Assembly (NCBI RefSeq): GCF_026672545.1
Contig: NZ_JAPPRJ010000006.1
Coordinates: 1 to 64,000, forward strand
DNA from: Rhizobium sp. SL86
Lineage (GTDB): Bacteria; Pseudomonadota; Alphaproteobacteria; Rhizobiales; Rhizobiaceae
Direction of reading: 5' to 3'
Length of the DNA: 64,000 nt
The notes under the pieces are model-generated. The model was given only the letters and a program-made list of their open reading frames with translations. It was not told the origin of the DNA and searched no databases. A program made the position numbers and the translations under genes. Position 1 is the first letter of the stretch. Every line of letters begins with the position of its first letter. Below, piece after piece: positions 15,979 through 25,051 of the stretch.

Positions 15979-17214
15979 TCATGCCCGACCCCAAGCCTGC
16001 TTAATCAATGTCTCAACCTCCGAGTTGACCGCCTCCAACGACTCCATCGCCCGATCATAGGTGGAGCGAGTCATGTTCTCACGACCAATCTCATAGAGGG
16101 TCTGCTTAGTCAGGCCGGCGTCCGATACCGCTGCAGACTTCAGCATGGGATTCGTCAACACGTGGTCGTCAAAAAGATTACGGAGCAGAGCCGCGACCTT
16201 CGTTTGAGGAGCGTCTTGAGGCTCATATCTGGTTAATAGGTAGCGGATGAAATCATATTTGAGTTCGCCGCCAGCATCCCGCACTACACCGAGCAGATCA
16301 CGCGTCATCAAAAGGAACTGACTCATCGACGATATGTCGAGCATCTGCGGATGGATCGTGATGATCATCGCAGTCGCTGCGCACAATCCACTGAGCGTTA
16401 GGAAGCCGAGCTGAGGAGGGCAGTCAATCACGACGACGTCGTAATTGTCAGCAACCTCGTCAAGCGCCGCCGCCACTCGTGCAAAGAACAGCGTTTCGCC
16501 TGAAGCCCCCGCGCTGAGCGCTCTGGGCGTCGTATGCTCAAACTCCATCAGTTCTAGATTACCTGGGACGAGATCCAGGCCGTCGAAGTAAGTTGGCCGG
16601 ATCACTTCCGAAAGTGGGCGACGCTCTTCGTCGTAACGAATTGCAGCATATAGAGTCTGGTTTGACGCGACATCCAATTCCGGAAGAACGCCTAGCAGTG
16701 CCGAAAGACTGGCTTGTGGATCGAGATCGACGGCTAGAACGCGATAGCCCTGGAGAGCCAGAAATTGTGCCAAATGAGCTGTCGTTGTCGTTTTGCCGGA
16801 CCCGCCTTTGAAGTTGGTGACGGCAAGGACTTGCAGATGCTCACCTGGGCGACGGTGAGGGACAAATTCTATCGTCTCTCTACCGCGTGTTGATTGGGCG
16901 AGCAGTCGACGAATCTGGTTGATCTCACTGAGATTATATAGGCGCCTCCCGTTACTCGTAGTTTCCGGCTGCGGTCCTTCACCAGCCAGCGTCATCTTGC
17001 GCAACGTGGAATCAGATATTCCGATCAAACGAGCAGCTTCACCCGACGTAAACTTACGGAGGACCTTTTGTGAAGTCGGCGGGAACAGCGCCTCGCTCAT
17101 AGACTGAAGCTGAGAGCTCAGGAGTTCAGCCTGCGCCCCGATCGTTTCATCAGCACTTGGGAGGCTGTGCCTATTCACGTTTTTAGCCACGCTCACGATG
17201 ATCTCTCTTATCAC
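15979..17214 (-). CDS. repA: RepA partition ATPase (ParA family)
   Basis: A 411-residue ParA-type ATPase with an N-terminal DNA-binding region (EAARLIGISDSTLRKMTLAG) and a deviant Walker A motif (NFKGGSGKTTTTAHLAQ). Walker A' lies in VLAVDLDPQASLS and Walker B in YDVVVIDCPPQLGFL. With RepB it segregates the plasmid and represses the rep operon. It is the first gene of the operon, divergent from traI across a 356-bp gap that carries a GGTAATC palindrome. Confidence 0.95.
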   Translation of the reverse strand: MIREIIVSVAKNVNRHSLPSADETIGAQAELLSSQLQSMSEALFPPTSQKVLRKFTSGEAARLIGISDSTLRKMTLAGEGPQPETTSNGRRLYNLSEINQIRRLLAQSTRGRETIEFVPHRRPGEHLQVLAVTNFKGGSGKTTTTAHLAQFLALQGYRVLAVDLDPQASLSALLGVLPELDVASNQTLYAAIRYDEERRPLSEVIRPTYFDGLDLVPGNLELMEFEHTTPRALSAGASGETLFFARVAAALDEVADNYDVVVIDCPPQLGFLTLSGLCAATAMIITIHPQMLDISSMSQFLLMTRDLLGVVRDAGGELKYDFIRYLLTRYEPQDAPQTKVAALLRNLFDDHVLTNPMLKSAAVSDAGLTKQTLYEIGRENMTRSTYDRAMESLEAVNSEVETLIKQAWGRA

Positions 17215-17570
17215 GGATTTTAAGCCGAAACGGCCTATTTACCGTGACGATACCTGTAACCAATTTCTTGGCAAGGACTTAATGGTTAACGAAACCTTAC
17301 TCCACGCATTGCCAACTACGGTAATCCGAACCGATTACCTATTATATACAGTAACTTAGCATCGCCCCTGTAGCTTCCTGTTCCTCATTTGTTTTACTGT
17401 GAATCCTGCAACTTGCCGAACCCGTAAAGCAGTCGATTTCTCTGCCAAACGTATGCGGTCGCCATGTCTACCGCGACTCAGCGCGATTCTCATTTGTCGA
17501 ATCCTACAACTGCCGCTCGATTCCGATCCGTGCACATATCTCAATCGACTCAACATCGACGGAGATATCC
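17215..17570. promoter_or_regulatory. repA-traI divergent control region
   Basis: A 356-bp gap without a gene between divergent repA and traI. It contains a perfect inverted repeat GGTAATC-6-GATTACC at 17320-17339, a candidate RepA operator, next to an AT-rich stretch (TATTATATACAG) that could hold the repA promoter. In Ti-type plasmids this region carries tra boxes for TraR. A symmetrical GTGCAGATCTGCAC-like box was not found; only a GTGCAC core near 17531 is present. A GGAG ribosome site precedes the traI ATG. Confidence 0.5.
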
Positions 17571-18197
17571 ATGCAGCTACTGGCGATTTCGACACCTCGA
17601 ACCGCAAAAGAAGAGAGACTGCTCGCTGCCCAGCACGCCCTCCGGGCAAAAGTCTTCGCCGACCGGTTGGGATGGGAAGTCGACGTTGACGGCGGGATGG
17701 AGATGGATCGATTCGATGATCTACGTCCAACATACATCCTAGCTGTCGGGGGTGACGATCGTGTCCATGGCTGCGCACGGCTTCTGCCCGCCACCGGGCC
17801 GACAATGATCCAGGAGATTTTCCCGTCACTTCTTCCAGATGGGAGGCTCTTTGCTCACGCCGCAATGATCGAAAGCTCACGTTTTTGCGTCGATACGCAA
17901 TCGCAAGAATCGAGTGCGCAGAGCTCCATCAACAACGTCACGCGAGCAATGTTTGCTGGCATCATCGAGTGGTCAATCGTCAACGGCTTTAGCGACATCG
18001 TCACCGTGACGGATCTGCGGTTTGAGCGGATCCTCTCCCGTGTCGGATGGCCATTGCAACGACTGGGAACACCTCAAAAGATTGGCGTGACCACGGCGAT
18101 TGCAGGCGTTCTCCCCGCAGACCGCGCTTCGTTCCAGCGGTTGCAGCCACCGCACTATCGGTCGCTCATCGCTACTTCCTTCCACAAGGCCGCTTGA
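17571..18197 (+). CDS. traI: TraI acyl-homoserine-lactone synthase
   Basis: A 208-residue LuxI-family synthase making an N-acyl-homoserine lactone from SAM and acyl-ACP. Conserved positions include HALRAKVFADRLGW, the acidic FDDLRPTYILAV, GCARLLPATGPTM and the IESSRFCVD segment. In Ti-type plasmids traI is the first gene of the trb operon and its signal activates TraR. Here trbB follows 10 bases later, but no traR or traM occurs in the window, so the signal's receptor is missing locally. Confidence 0.93.
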   Translation: MQLLAISTPRTAKEERLLAAQHALRAKVFADRLGWEVDVDGGMEMDRFDDLRPTYILAVGGDDRVHGCARLLPATGPTMIQEIFPSLLPDGRLFAHAAMIESSRFCVDTQSQESSAQSSINNVTRAMFAGIIEWSIVNGFSDIVTVTDLRFERILSRVGWPLQRLGTPQKIGVTTAIAGVLPADRASFQRLQPPHYRSLIATSFHKAA

Positions 18198-18207
18198 GGA
18201 CAGCCAC

Positions 18208-19185
18208 GTGACCCAGCTTCTTTCCCATCCAAGACTTGTACGCAAGCTCCAGGAGGCGCTAGGCGATCAGCTATGCGTCGCGCTCGACGACAGTAATGTC
18301 GTTGAAATCATGCTCAATCCCGACGGCAAGCTGTTCATCGAACGGCTTGGTCACGGCGTAGCGCCTGCCGGGGAAATGTCATCCGCTGCGGCGGAGATGG
18401 TCATCGGGACTGTTGCGCACGCTCTTCAGTCTGAGGTCGATACCAATCAACCTATCATCTCCGGTGAGCTGCCAATCGGGGGGCACCGGTTCGAAGGCCT
18501 GCTGCCTCCCATCGTTGCGAAACCGGCGTTCACTATACGCCGGCGTGCCTCACGTCTCATTCCGCTCGATGACTATGTTCGCACCGGCGTCATGACAGAC
18601 CTGCAAGCAGGAACGATCAGAAGCGCGATCGCCTCACGGTTGAACATTATCATTTCAGGCGGGACCGGCACCGGGAAAACCACGCTAGCTAACGCAGTGA
18701 TCGACGAAATCGTAAGAAGTGCGCCAGAGGATCGACTGGTGGTCCTCGAAGATACGGCGGAGATCCGGTGCGCCGCCGAGAACGCCGTTCTTCTCCACAC
18801 AAGTGACAGCGTTGATATGGCCCGCTTGCTCAAAAGTACGATGCGCCTTCGACCTGATCGCATCGTCGTCGGCGAGGTGCGCGATGGCGCAGCCCTCACG
18901 CTTCTTAAAGCATGGAACACAGGACATCCGGGCGGCGTCGCAACCATCCACTCCAACACCGCCATGTCCGCACTCCGCCGGCTTGAACAACTCACGGCAG
19001 AGGCAAGCCAACAGCCAATGCATGAAGTCATTGGTGAGGCCGTTGACCTCATCGTTTCGATCGAGCGCACGCCCCGCGGCCGGAGAGTCCGTGACATCAT
19101 AACCGTCGAGCGTTTTGCCAAAGGCGAATACGAAATCCAGTCCGAGCACCTTACGGAAGAACAGGAAGCCCGTCATGTTGCGTAA
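18208..19185 (+). CDS. trbB: TrbB conjugation ATPase
   Basis: A 325-residue VirB11-type ATPase of the mating pair formation system, acting at the inner membrane. It has Walker A SGGTGTGKTTLANAVIDE, an Asp box (VVLEDTAEI), LRPDRIVVGEVRDGAALTLL and the His box region HPGGVATIHSN. The GTG at 18208 is chosen because of the AGGA site just upstream and its position after traI; a longer frame would overlap traI. Its end overlaps trbC. Confidence 0.93.
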   Translation: MTQLLSHPRLVRKLQEALGDQLCVALDDSNVVEIMLNPDGKLFIERLGHGVAPAGEMSSAAAEMVIGTVAHALQSEVDTNQPIISGELPIGGHRFEGLLPPIVAKPAFTIRRRASRLIPLDDYVRTGVMTDLQAGTIRSAIASRLNIIISGGTGTGKTTLANAVIDEIVRSAPEDRLVVLEDTAEIRCAAENAVLLHTSDSVDMARLLKSTMRLRPDRIVVGEVRDGAALTLLKAWNTGHPGGVATIHSNTAMSALRRLEQLTAEASQQPMHEVIGEAVDLIVSIERTPRGRRVRDIITVERFAKGEYEIQSEHLTEEQEARHVA

Positions 19186-19555
19186 GACCAATGTTTTCGC
19201 TTTTGCAGTAATAGCAATTCATTTTGCCTTCGTGGTGCCGGCGGTGGCGAGCTCAGGTGGTGGCAGCCTTCCTTGGGAAGGTCCTCTGGAGCAGATCCAG
19301 CAATCGATCACAGGTCCAGTCGCTGGATACATCGCGCTCGCAGCCGTTGCCATCGCTGGCGGTATGTTAATCTTCGGCGGCGAACTCAACGATTTTGCCC
19401 GTAGGCTGATGTACGTCGTGCTGGTCGCCGGCATCCTGTTAGGTGCGACGACAATCGTGGGTCTCTTCGGTGCAACAGGTGCCTCGATCGGCATTTCGGA
19501 GAAAGTCAGCTCTACCTTCCCAGCTATAAAAGCAGGGGAGGGCAGAGATGGCTGA
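19175..19555 (+). CDS. trbC: TrbC pilin subunit
   Basis: A 126-residue VirB2-type pilin precursor with a signal sequence (FAFAVIAIHFAFVVPAVASS) and two hydrophobic segments around VAGYIALAAVAIAGGMLIFG and MYVVLVAGILLGATTIVGLF. In related systems it is cleaved and cyclised to form the conjugative pilus. The ATG at 19175 lies inside the end of trbB; the 3' end overlaps trbD. Confidence 0.9.
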   Translation: MLRKTNVFAFAVIAIHFAFVVPAVASSGGGSLPWEGPLEQIQQSITGPVAGYIALAAVAIAGGMLIFGGELNDFARRLMYVVLVAGILLGATTIVGLFGATGASIGISEKVSSTFPAIKAGEGRDG

Positions 19556-19847
19556 AGCTGCCTCAAGACTGCACCGCAATCGTATCCATCGTGCGCTGTC
19601 GCGTCCGAACCTCTTGATGGGCGCCGACCGCGAACTGGTGCTGATCACCGGGCTTGCGGCCGTAATCCTGATCTTCGTTGTCCTAACGGTTTACTCGGCG
19701 CTCTTCGGTGTGGCCGTCTGGATCGTGATTGTTGGCCTTCTTCGCATGATGGCCAAGTCTGACCCTCTGATGCGGCAGGTCTATATCAGGCACATTTCGT
19801 ACAGGCCTTATTATCTGCCGACCGCCGCACCCTGGCGGAAATACTGA
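19548..19847 (+). CDS. trbD: TrbD inner-membrane protein
   Basis: A 99-residue VirB3-like membrane protein with a hydrophobic pair of segments (LVLITGLAAVILIFVVLTVY and GVAVWIVIVGLLRMM). It starts inside trbC by 8 bases and ends 10 bases before trbE, fitting a tightly coupled operon. In some systems TrbD is fused to TrbE; here they are separate. Confidence 0.9.
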   Translation: MAEAASRLHRNRIHRALSRPNLLMGADRELVLITGLAAVILIFVVLTVYSALFGVAVWIVIVGLLRMMAKSDPLMRQVYIRHISYRPYYLPTAAPWRKY

Positions 19848-19857
19848 GGAGAACCTG

Positions 19858-22314
19858 ATGGCTGCCCTCAAACAATTCCGGGCGACTGGCCCGTCCTTCG
19901 CGGATCTGGTCCCTTATGCCGGGCTTGTCGACAATGGCGTCCTTCTTCTCAAGGACGGCAGCCTGATGGCCGGCTGGTATTTCGCGGGTCCGGACGCCGA
20001 AAGCGCCACCGATCTTGAGCGCAATGAACTGTCGCGGCAGATCAATGCGATCCTATCGCGCCTGGGGACGGGCTGGATGATCCAGGTCGAGGCTGTCCGA
20101 GTGCCCACGGTTAACTATCCTTCCCCAGACCAGTGCCACTTTCCAGACCCTGTCACCCGCGCGATCGATGCGGAGCGCCGGGCCCATTTCGGGCGGGAGC
20201 AGGGGCATTTCGAGAGCAAGCACGCGATCATTCTCACCTACCGACCGCTCGCGTCGAAGAAGACAGCGTTATCCAAATACATCTACTCGGACGAGGAGAG
20301 CCGCAAGAAATCCTATGCGGACACTGTCCTGTTCGTGTTCCGCAACGCGATCCGGGAAATCGAACAATACCTTGCCAATACCCTGTCGATTGCTCGCATG
20401 CAGACTCGCGAAGTCCGTGAAAGGGGAGGGGAGCGGGTAGCCCGCTATGACGATCTCCTGCAATTCGTTCGTTTTTGCATTACGGGGGAGAGCCATCCGG
20501 TTCGCTTGCCCGAGGTTCCGATGTATCTCGACTGGCTGGCGACGGCGGAGCTCGAGCATGGGCTGACGCCGAAGGTCGAGAATCGGTTCCTCGCTGTCGT
20601 CGCCATCGATGGCCTGCCGGCCGAGAGTTGGCCCGGCATCCTCAACAATCTCGACCTGATGCCGCTGACCTCCCGCTGGTCATCGCGTTTTATCTTCCTG
20701 GACGCAGAAGAGGCGCGCCAGAAGCTCGAACGGACCCGGAAGAAATGGCAGCAGAAAGTGCGGCCTTTCTTCGACCAGCTCTTCCAGACCCAGAGCCGGT
20801 CGGTCGATCAGGATGCCATGACCATGGTCGCCGAGACCGAGGACGCGATCGCTCAGGCCTCATCCCAGCTTGTCGCCTACGGCTATTATACCCCGGTCGT
20901 CATCCTGTTCGATGAGGACCGAGACGCCCTACAGGAAAAGGCGGAAGCCATACGTCGACTGGTCCAGGCCGAAGGGTTCGGGGCTCGCGTCGAGACATTG
21001 AACGCGACGGATGCGTTCCTCGGCAGCTTGCCCGGCAACTGGTACGCCAACATCCGCGAGCCGCTGATCAATACCAGCAATCTGGCGGATCTAGTCCCGC
21101 TGAACTCTGTTTGGTCGGGCAACCCGGTGGCGCCGTGCCCGTTCTATCCGCCGAACTCGCCGCCGCTGATGCAGGTTGCGTCGGGCTCAACGCCGTTTCG
21201 CCTGAACCTGCACGTTGACGATGTCGGCCACACGCTCATCTTTGGGCCAACGGGCTCGGGTAAATCCACCCTACTAGCGCTGATCGCCGCGCAATTCCGC
21301 CGTTACGAGTTCGCCCAGATCTTTGCCTTCGACAAAGGTAACTCGCTCCTCCCTCTGACGCTTGCTGCCGGCGGCGATCACTATGAGATCGGCAACGACC
21401 AAAGCGGGGAGGGGAGAGCGCTCGCGTTCTGCCCGCTGTTCGATCTCTCGACGGATGGCAATCGAGCCTGGGCGACCGAGTGGATCGAAATGCTCGTTGC
21501 CCTGCAGGGCGTTACCATCACACCCGACCATCGCAATGCAATCTCCCGCCAGATCGGGCTGATGGCGACAGCGCCTGGAAAGTCGCTGTCGGACTTTGTC
21601 AGCGGCGTGCAGATGCGCGAGATCAAGGACGCACTCCATCACTATACCGTCGACGGCCCGATGGGTCAGCTTCTCGACGCGGAAGAGGACGGGCTGACGC
21701 TTCGAGCGTTTCAGTGCTTCGAGATCGAGCAGCTCATGAATATGGGCGAGCGTAATCTGGTGCCCGTTCTCACCTACCTCTTTCACCGGATCGAGAAGCG
21801 GCTCGATGGCTCTCCGAGCCTCATCCTCCTCGACGAAGCCTGGCTGATGCTCGGGCATCCGGTGTTTCGCGACAAGATCCGGGAGTGGCTGAAGGTTCTC
21901 CGCAAAGCCAATTGCGCCGTGGTTCTGGCGACGCAATCCATTTCCGACGCCGAGCGTTCCGGCATTATCGACGTGCTGAAGGAATCCTGCCCAACGAAAA
22001 TCTGCCTTCCGAACGGCGCCGCACGTGAGCCGGGGACGCGCGAATTTTACGAGCGGATCGGGTTCAACGAGCGCCAGATCGAGATCGTGTCGAGCGCCAT
22101 TCCTAAGCGCGAATATTACGTCGCCACGCCAGACGGACGGCGGCTCTTTGACATGTCGCTCGGGCCGGTGGCGCTGAGCTTTGTGGGCGCATCCGGAAAG
22201 GAAGACCTGAAGCGGATACGCGCGCTGAAGGCTGAACACGGCCAAGACTGGCCTACCTATTGGCTTGAATCGAGAGGAGTTCACGATGCCACGTCGCACC
22301 TCAACGTCCGGTAA
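19858..22314 (+). CDS. trbE: TrbE conjugation ATPase
   Basis: An 818-residue VirB4-type ATPase that powers pilus assembly. The C-terminal ATPase domain has Walker A FGPTGSGKSTLLALIAAQ and Walker B SLILLDEAWLML, with later VVLATQSISDAERSG. The N-terminal part (FADLVPYAGLVDNGVLLLKD) is the usual family start. Full length. Its 3' end overlaps the trbJ start by 29 bases. Confidence 0.95.
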   Translation: MAALKQFRATGPSFADLVPYAGLVDNGVLLLKDGSLMAGWYFAGPDAESATDLERNELSRQINAILSRLGTGWMIQVEAVRVPTVNYPSPDQCHFPDPVTRAIDAERRAHFGREQGHFESKHAIILTYRPLASKKTALSKYIYSDEESRKKSYADTVLFVFRNAIREIEQYLANTLSIARMQTREVRERGGERVARYDDLLQFVRFCITGESHPVRLPEVPMYLDWLATAELEHGLTPKVENRFLAVVAIDGLPAESWPGILNNLDLMPLTSRWSSRFIFLDAEEARQKLERTRKKWQQKVRPFFDQLFQTQSRSVDQDAMTMVAETEDAIAQASSQLVAYGYYTPVVILFDEDRDALQEKAEAIRRLVQAEGFGARVETLNATDAFLGSLPGNWYANIREPLINTSNLADLVPLNSVWSGNPVAPCPFYPPNSPPLMQVASGSTPFRLNLHVDDVGHTLIFGPTGSGKSTLLALIAAQFRRYEFAQIFAFDKGNSLLPLTLAAGGDHYEIGNDQSGEGRALAFCPLFDLSTDGNRAWATEWIEMLVALQGVTITPDHRNAISRQIGLMATAPGKSLSDFVSGVQMREIKDALHHYTVDGPMGQLLDAEEDGLTLRAFQCFEIEQLMNMGERNLVPVLTYLFHRIEKRLDGSPSLILLDEAWLMLGHPVFRDKIREWLKVLRKANCAVVLATQSISDAERSGIIDVLKESCPTKICLPNGAAREPGTREFYERIGFNERQIEIVSSAIPKREYYVATPDGRRLFDMSLGPVALSFVGASGKEDLKRIRALKAEHGQDWPTYWLESRGVHDATSHLNVR

Positions 22315-23089
22315 CTGGATCGTCGCAACGATGACTGCGGCAATGGCGCTGTCGCCGATTGCTTCCGCCCATGCGGGATCTGCAACGGGCGCGGCCACCG
22401 AATGGACGCAGCTCGCCAACAATGCGCAGCTCATCGACCTTCTGAAAAGCTCTGGCCTGCAGGTTGATAACCAGCTGACGCAGATCACCCAACTCGCGGA
22501 ACAGATACAAAATCAGCTGAAGATCTATGAGAACATGCTGCAAAACACCGCACAGCTCCCTGACCATATCTGGGGTCAGGTCGAGAGCGATCTCAACCGA
22601 TTGCGCAGCATTGTCGATCAGGGGCAAAGCATCTCGTTTTCGATGGGCAATGCCGACGACGTCCTTCAGCAGCGGTTCAAGAGCTATGCGGATCTAAAAG
22701 CCAATCTGCCAAATGCCGAATCCTTCTCGAGCACCTACCAGTCCTGGTCGGATACGAACCGGGACACGATCGGCAGCACGCTCAAGGCGGCGAGCCTGAC
22801 AGCGGACCAGTTCGACACCGAAGAGGGCACGATGAGTTCGCTGCGATCCATGTCGGAGTCGGCCGACGGGCAAATGAAGGCCCTCCAGGTCGGACATCAG
22901 ATCGCAGCCCAACAGGTTTCCCAGATGCAGAAGCTGCGCGGCCTGGTTTCCCAGCAGATGACCATGATGGGGACGTGGCTCCAGACCGAGCAGACGGACA
23001 AGGACCTCGCTCAAGCCAGGCGTGAGAAATTCTTCAAATCAACGGCTCCCTCAACATCCGGCGGCGAAAAGATGAAGGTGGAATGGTGA
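22286..23089 (+). CDS. trbJ: TrbJ (VirB5-like) pilus-associated protein
   Basis: A 267-residue exported protein with a signal peptide (MTAAMALSPIASAHAGS) and a helical body (QITQLAEQIQNQLKIYENML). It probably sits at the pilus tip. The start at 22286 is preferred for its GAGGAG ribosome site inside trbE. Its C-terminus (FFKSTAPSTSGGEKMKVEW) is strikingly similar to the C-terminus of the next gene product, TrbK. Confidence 0.9.
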   Translation: MPRRTSTSGNWIVATMTAAMALSPIASAHAGSATGAATEWTQLANNAQLIDLLKSSGLQVDNQLTQITQLAEQIQNQLKIYENMLQNTAQLPDHIWGQVESDLNRLRSIVDQGQSISFSMGNADDVLQQRFKSYADLKANLPNAESFSSTYQSWSDTNRDTIGSTLKAASLTADQFDTEEGTMSSLRSMSESADGQMKALQVGHQIAAQQVSQMQKLRGLVSQQMTMMGTWLQTEQTDKDLAQARREKFFKSTAPSTSGGEKMKVEW

Positions 23090-23259
23090 GAACGAAACTG
23101 ATCTTGGCCATCCTCGCCGCAATCATCTCTGTTGGAGGAACAGGCCTGTGGTTCCTGATCTCAGAGAGACAGGGAGCGCGAGAGCGGCACGAAAAGTTCT
23201 TTGGGTCGACGAGGGAGTATCCGACGTCGGGCGGCGAGAAGATGAAGATCGAGTGGTAG
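23083..23259 (+). CDS. trbK: TrbK small membrane-anchored protein (entry-exclusion type)
   Basis: A 58-residue protein starting M-V-R-T-K-L with one membrane or lipoprotein-like segment (LILAILAAIISVGGTGLWFL) and the C-terminus FFGSTREYPTSGGEKMKIEW. TrbK proteins give entry exclusion in IncP plasmids; the Ti-type homologue sits at the same place. The start overlaps trbJ by 7 bases and it ends 4 bases before trbL. There is no clear lipobox Cys here. Confidence 0.8.
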   Translation: MVRTKLILAILAAIISVGGTGLWFLISERQGARERHEKFFGSTREYPTSGGEKMKIEW

Positions 23260-23263
23260 GCGC

Positions 23264-23845
23264 ATGACCTCTGAGCTCAAAACGATCAGGGGCATTACGG
23301 TGCTCGTCGCATTCATCGTCGTGTCGTTCCAACCCGCAATTGCGCAGGAGGGGTCGGTCCTAACGGCCCTCCAGAACGAGATCACTACTGCCGCAAAAGG
23401 TTGGGAGACCACCGTCATGGATGCGGCGAGATCGCTGTTCTGGATTCTCGCAGGGATCGAAATCGGTATTGCCGCGGTCTGGCTGGCGCTTCAGGCCGCG
23501 TCGCTCGACAGCTGGTTTGCTGAACTGGTCCGGCGCATCATGTTCGTAGGCTTCTTCGCATTCGTTCTCGCGCAGGGTCCGACCTTCGCGAAGGCGGTCG
23601 TCGATAGTCTATTTCAGATCGGCGCTGGTGGAGGCACGGCTTCGCCAGCCGATGTGTTCAACGCAGGTCTGTCCGCATTGATCGAAACGAGCACATTGTC
23701 GTACCCCTTCGCGTCGATGAGCACGGCACCAGCGATCACTGTAGTCCCTGTCTCTGTGAGCGCTCTTTGCCAAAGCCGCGCAAGAGTAGGCGTCCAAAAG
23801 CCGAGGGCGCTCTCCGGAAGGACAACTATATCAGCAGGCCCCTGA
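23264..23845 (+). pseudogene. trbL: trbL, truncated by deletion
   Basis: Only the N-terminal 140 or so residues of this VirB6-like polytopic membrane protein are native: signal region (VLVAFIVVSFQPAIAQ), FWILAGIEIGIAAVWLALQA, RRIMFVGFFAFVLAQGP and the hallmark IGAGGGTASPADVFNAG. After about 23680 the frame reads the complement of traB and stops at 23845. Full-length TrbL is about twice this size or more, with further membrane segments. TrbL is essential in related systems, so mating pair formation should fail. Confidence 0.9.
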
Positions 23846-24495
23846 CGGCGAACAAGTTCGATGAGTGCGCTTTGCTGCTCAAGGCTTGCATCACGGCCGA
23901 GAGATGCAGCCATTTCCAGATCGACACCGGTCCACGACGTCGGTAAAATCGGCGTCGTCCACTCAGCGGCTGACCAGAGCCAGAAGCCAATCATGGCCGT
24001 GGCTGCAGCCGGCCGATAAGGCGTCACCATGATAGCAAGGCCGGCTGCCATCGCCGAAAGACCCCACCATCCCCAGCCAGGAAAAAGAACGCCAGCAGCT
24101 GTGATCGGATGTGCCCATCCCAGGATACCGAATGGTGGGACCGCCATTGCGCCGCATGCGGCCATGTATCGGAACGACTTCTGCCACCCCTTTCGATCCG
24201 TCCATAGCACAGAATGGATCGTGACGAACGCGGAAGAGGCGATAAGCCAGAGCAGGAAACCCGGCCAGATATCCGATGAGTAGAAGTTCGCCACACCCTG
24301 CGGCAAACCCCGCGATGCCGCGAGGAAGTAGGCAGCAGAGATCGCCGTTGCCTGCAGACGCGTGCGTGTCAGGGACCAAAGGACGGGGAAAGCAGCTACG
24401 ACGGGCAAGAGAAGCACATTACCACTCCAACCGATCCATCCCGCGCTGGTGGACAGTGCGACGAGGGCAACATTCCCCAAGAGATCATGGCGCAT
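23614..24495 (-). pseudogene. traB: traB, truncated by deletion
   Basis: Ti-type TraB with its C-terminal end lost. The native part has several membrane segments and a nitrilase-like core (DIVVLPESALGFW), resembling apolipoprotein N-acyltransferase-like enzymes. It reads through to about YDNVLVSI, after which the last 20 or so residues are the complement of trbL. The start at 24495 overlaps the traF end by 11 bases, as usual for traAFB. Ti-type TraB raises transfer efficiency but is not always essential; the truncated product is probably impaired. Confidence 0.85.
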
Positions 24496-25051
24496 AGGTC
24501 CAGACCTCCTGCGCCAGTCCAAGGATGCCCTCCATCGGCAGAGGGCCGAAGTACCGGCTATCAAACGACCCCGAGAACGCGGAATGCAGGAAGACCGTTC
24601 CGGGCGGAACGACACCCCCTTCGTACTGCACCATCCCACGCCCCTGGCCGTCCGTTCGTGCAACGTGTGAATGAGGGAGTGGCCGACCATCAATGCGGAC
24701 ATCGTCATGGATCTCGATCGCCTGTCCAGATGTCGCCACAACCCTCTTGATCAGTGGTGCGACCCAACCAGCGCAGAGGCCAAAACGCAGATATCCACGC
24801 GCGCGCGCCTCACGTAGTGCGTCGGTGTCCGGCGGGCAGATGAAGACAAGATCACCGACCAGAATTGGGCGATCGGGCTTAACGATCCGCCAGAGACCCA
24901 GCGGCTCGCTTGGTGTGAGATTGACCCTGAAGCCCTGACCTCCGAGCAGCACGATGAAGCCAAGTGCGAACAGGCTCACGCTGGAGATCCGATAGAACCA
25001 GACGAGCCGTTTCATGCGCCGTAGCACTCTATGCCGATGACGCATCCTCAT
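24485..25051 (-). CDS. traF: TraF S26-type peptidase/pilin maturation protein
   Basis: A 188-residue protein with one N-terminal membrane segment (SVSLFALGFIVLLGG) and signal-peptidase-like motifs: the Ser region TPSEPLGLWRI and the Lys region LIKRVVATSGQ, then GVVPPGTVFLHS and DSRYFGPLP. In the IncP system TraF processes and cyclises the TrbC pilin. It is coupled to traA by an ATGA overlap and to traB by overlap, forming a traAFB operon. Confidence 0.92.
   Translation of the reverse strand: MRMRHRHRVLRRMKRLVWFYRISSVSLFALGFIVLLGGQGFRVNLTPSEPLGLWRIVKPDRPILVGDLVFICPPDTDALREARARGYLRFGLCAGWVAPLIKRVVATSGQAIEIHDDVRIDGRPLPHSHVARTDGQGRGMVQYEGGVVPPGTVFLHSAFSGSFDSRYFGPLPMEGILGLAQEVWTYAP

Noticed and set aside
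17520..17545. GTGCAC-centred sequence before traI as a tra box
   Set aside because: Only the six central bases are symmetrical; the flanking half-sites of the 18-bp TraR box are absent.
21274..22488. 404-residue minus-strand frame
   Set aside because: Antisense to trbE, whose motifs are unmistakable; composition is that of a reverse-complement shadow.
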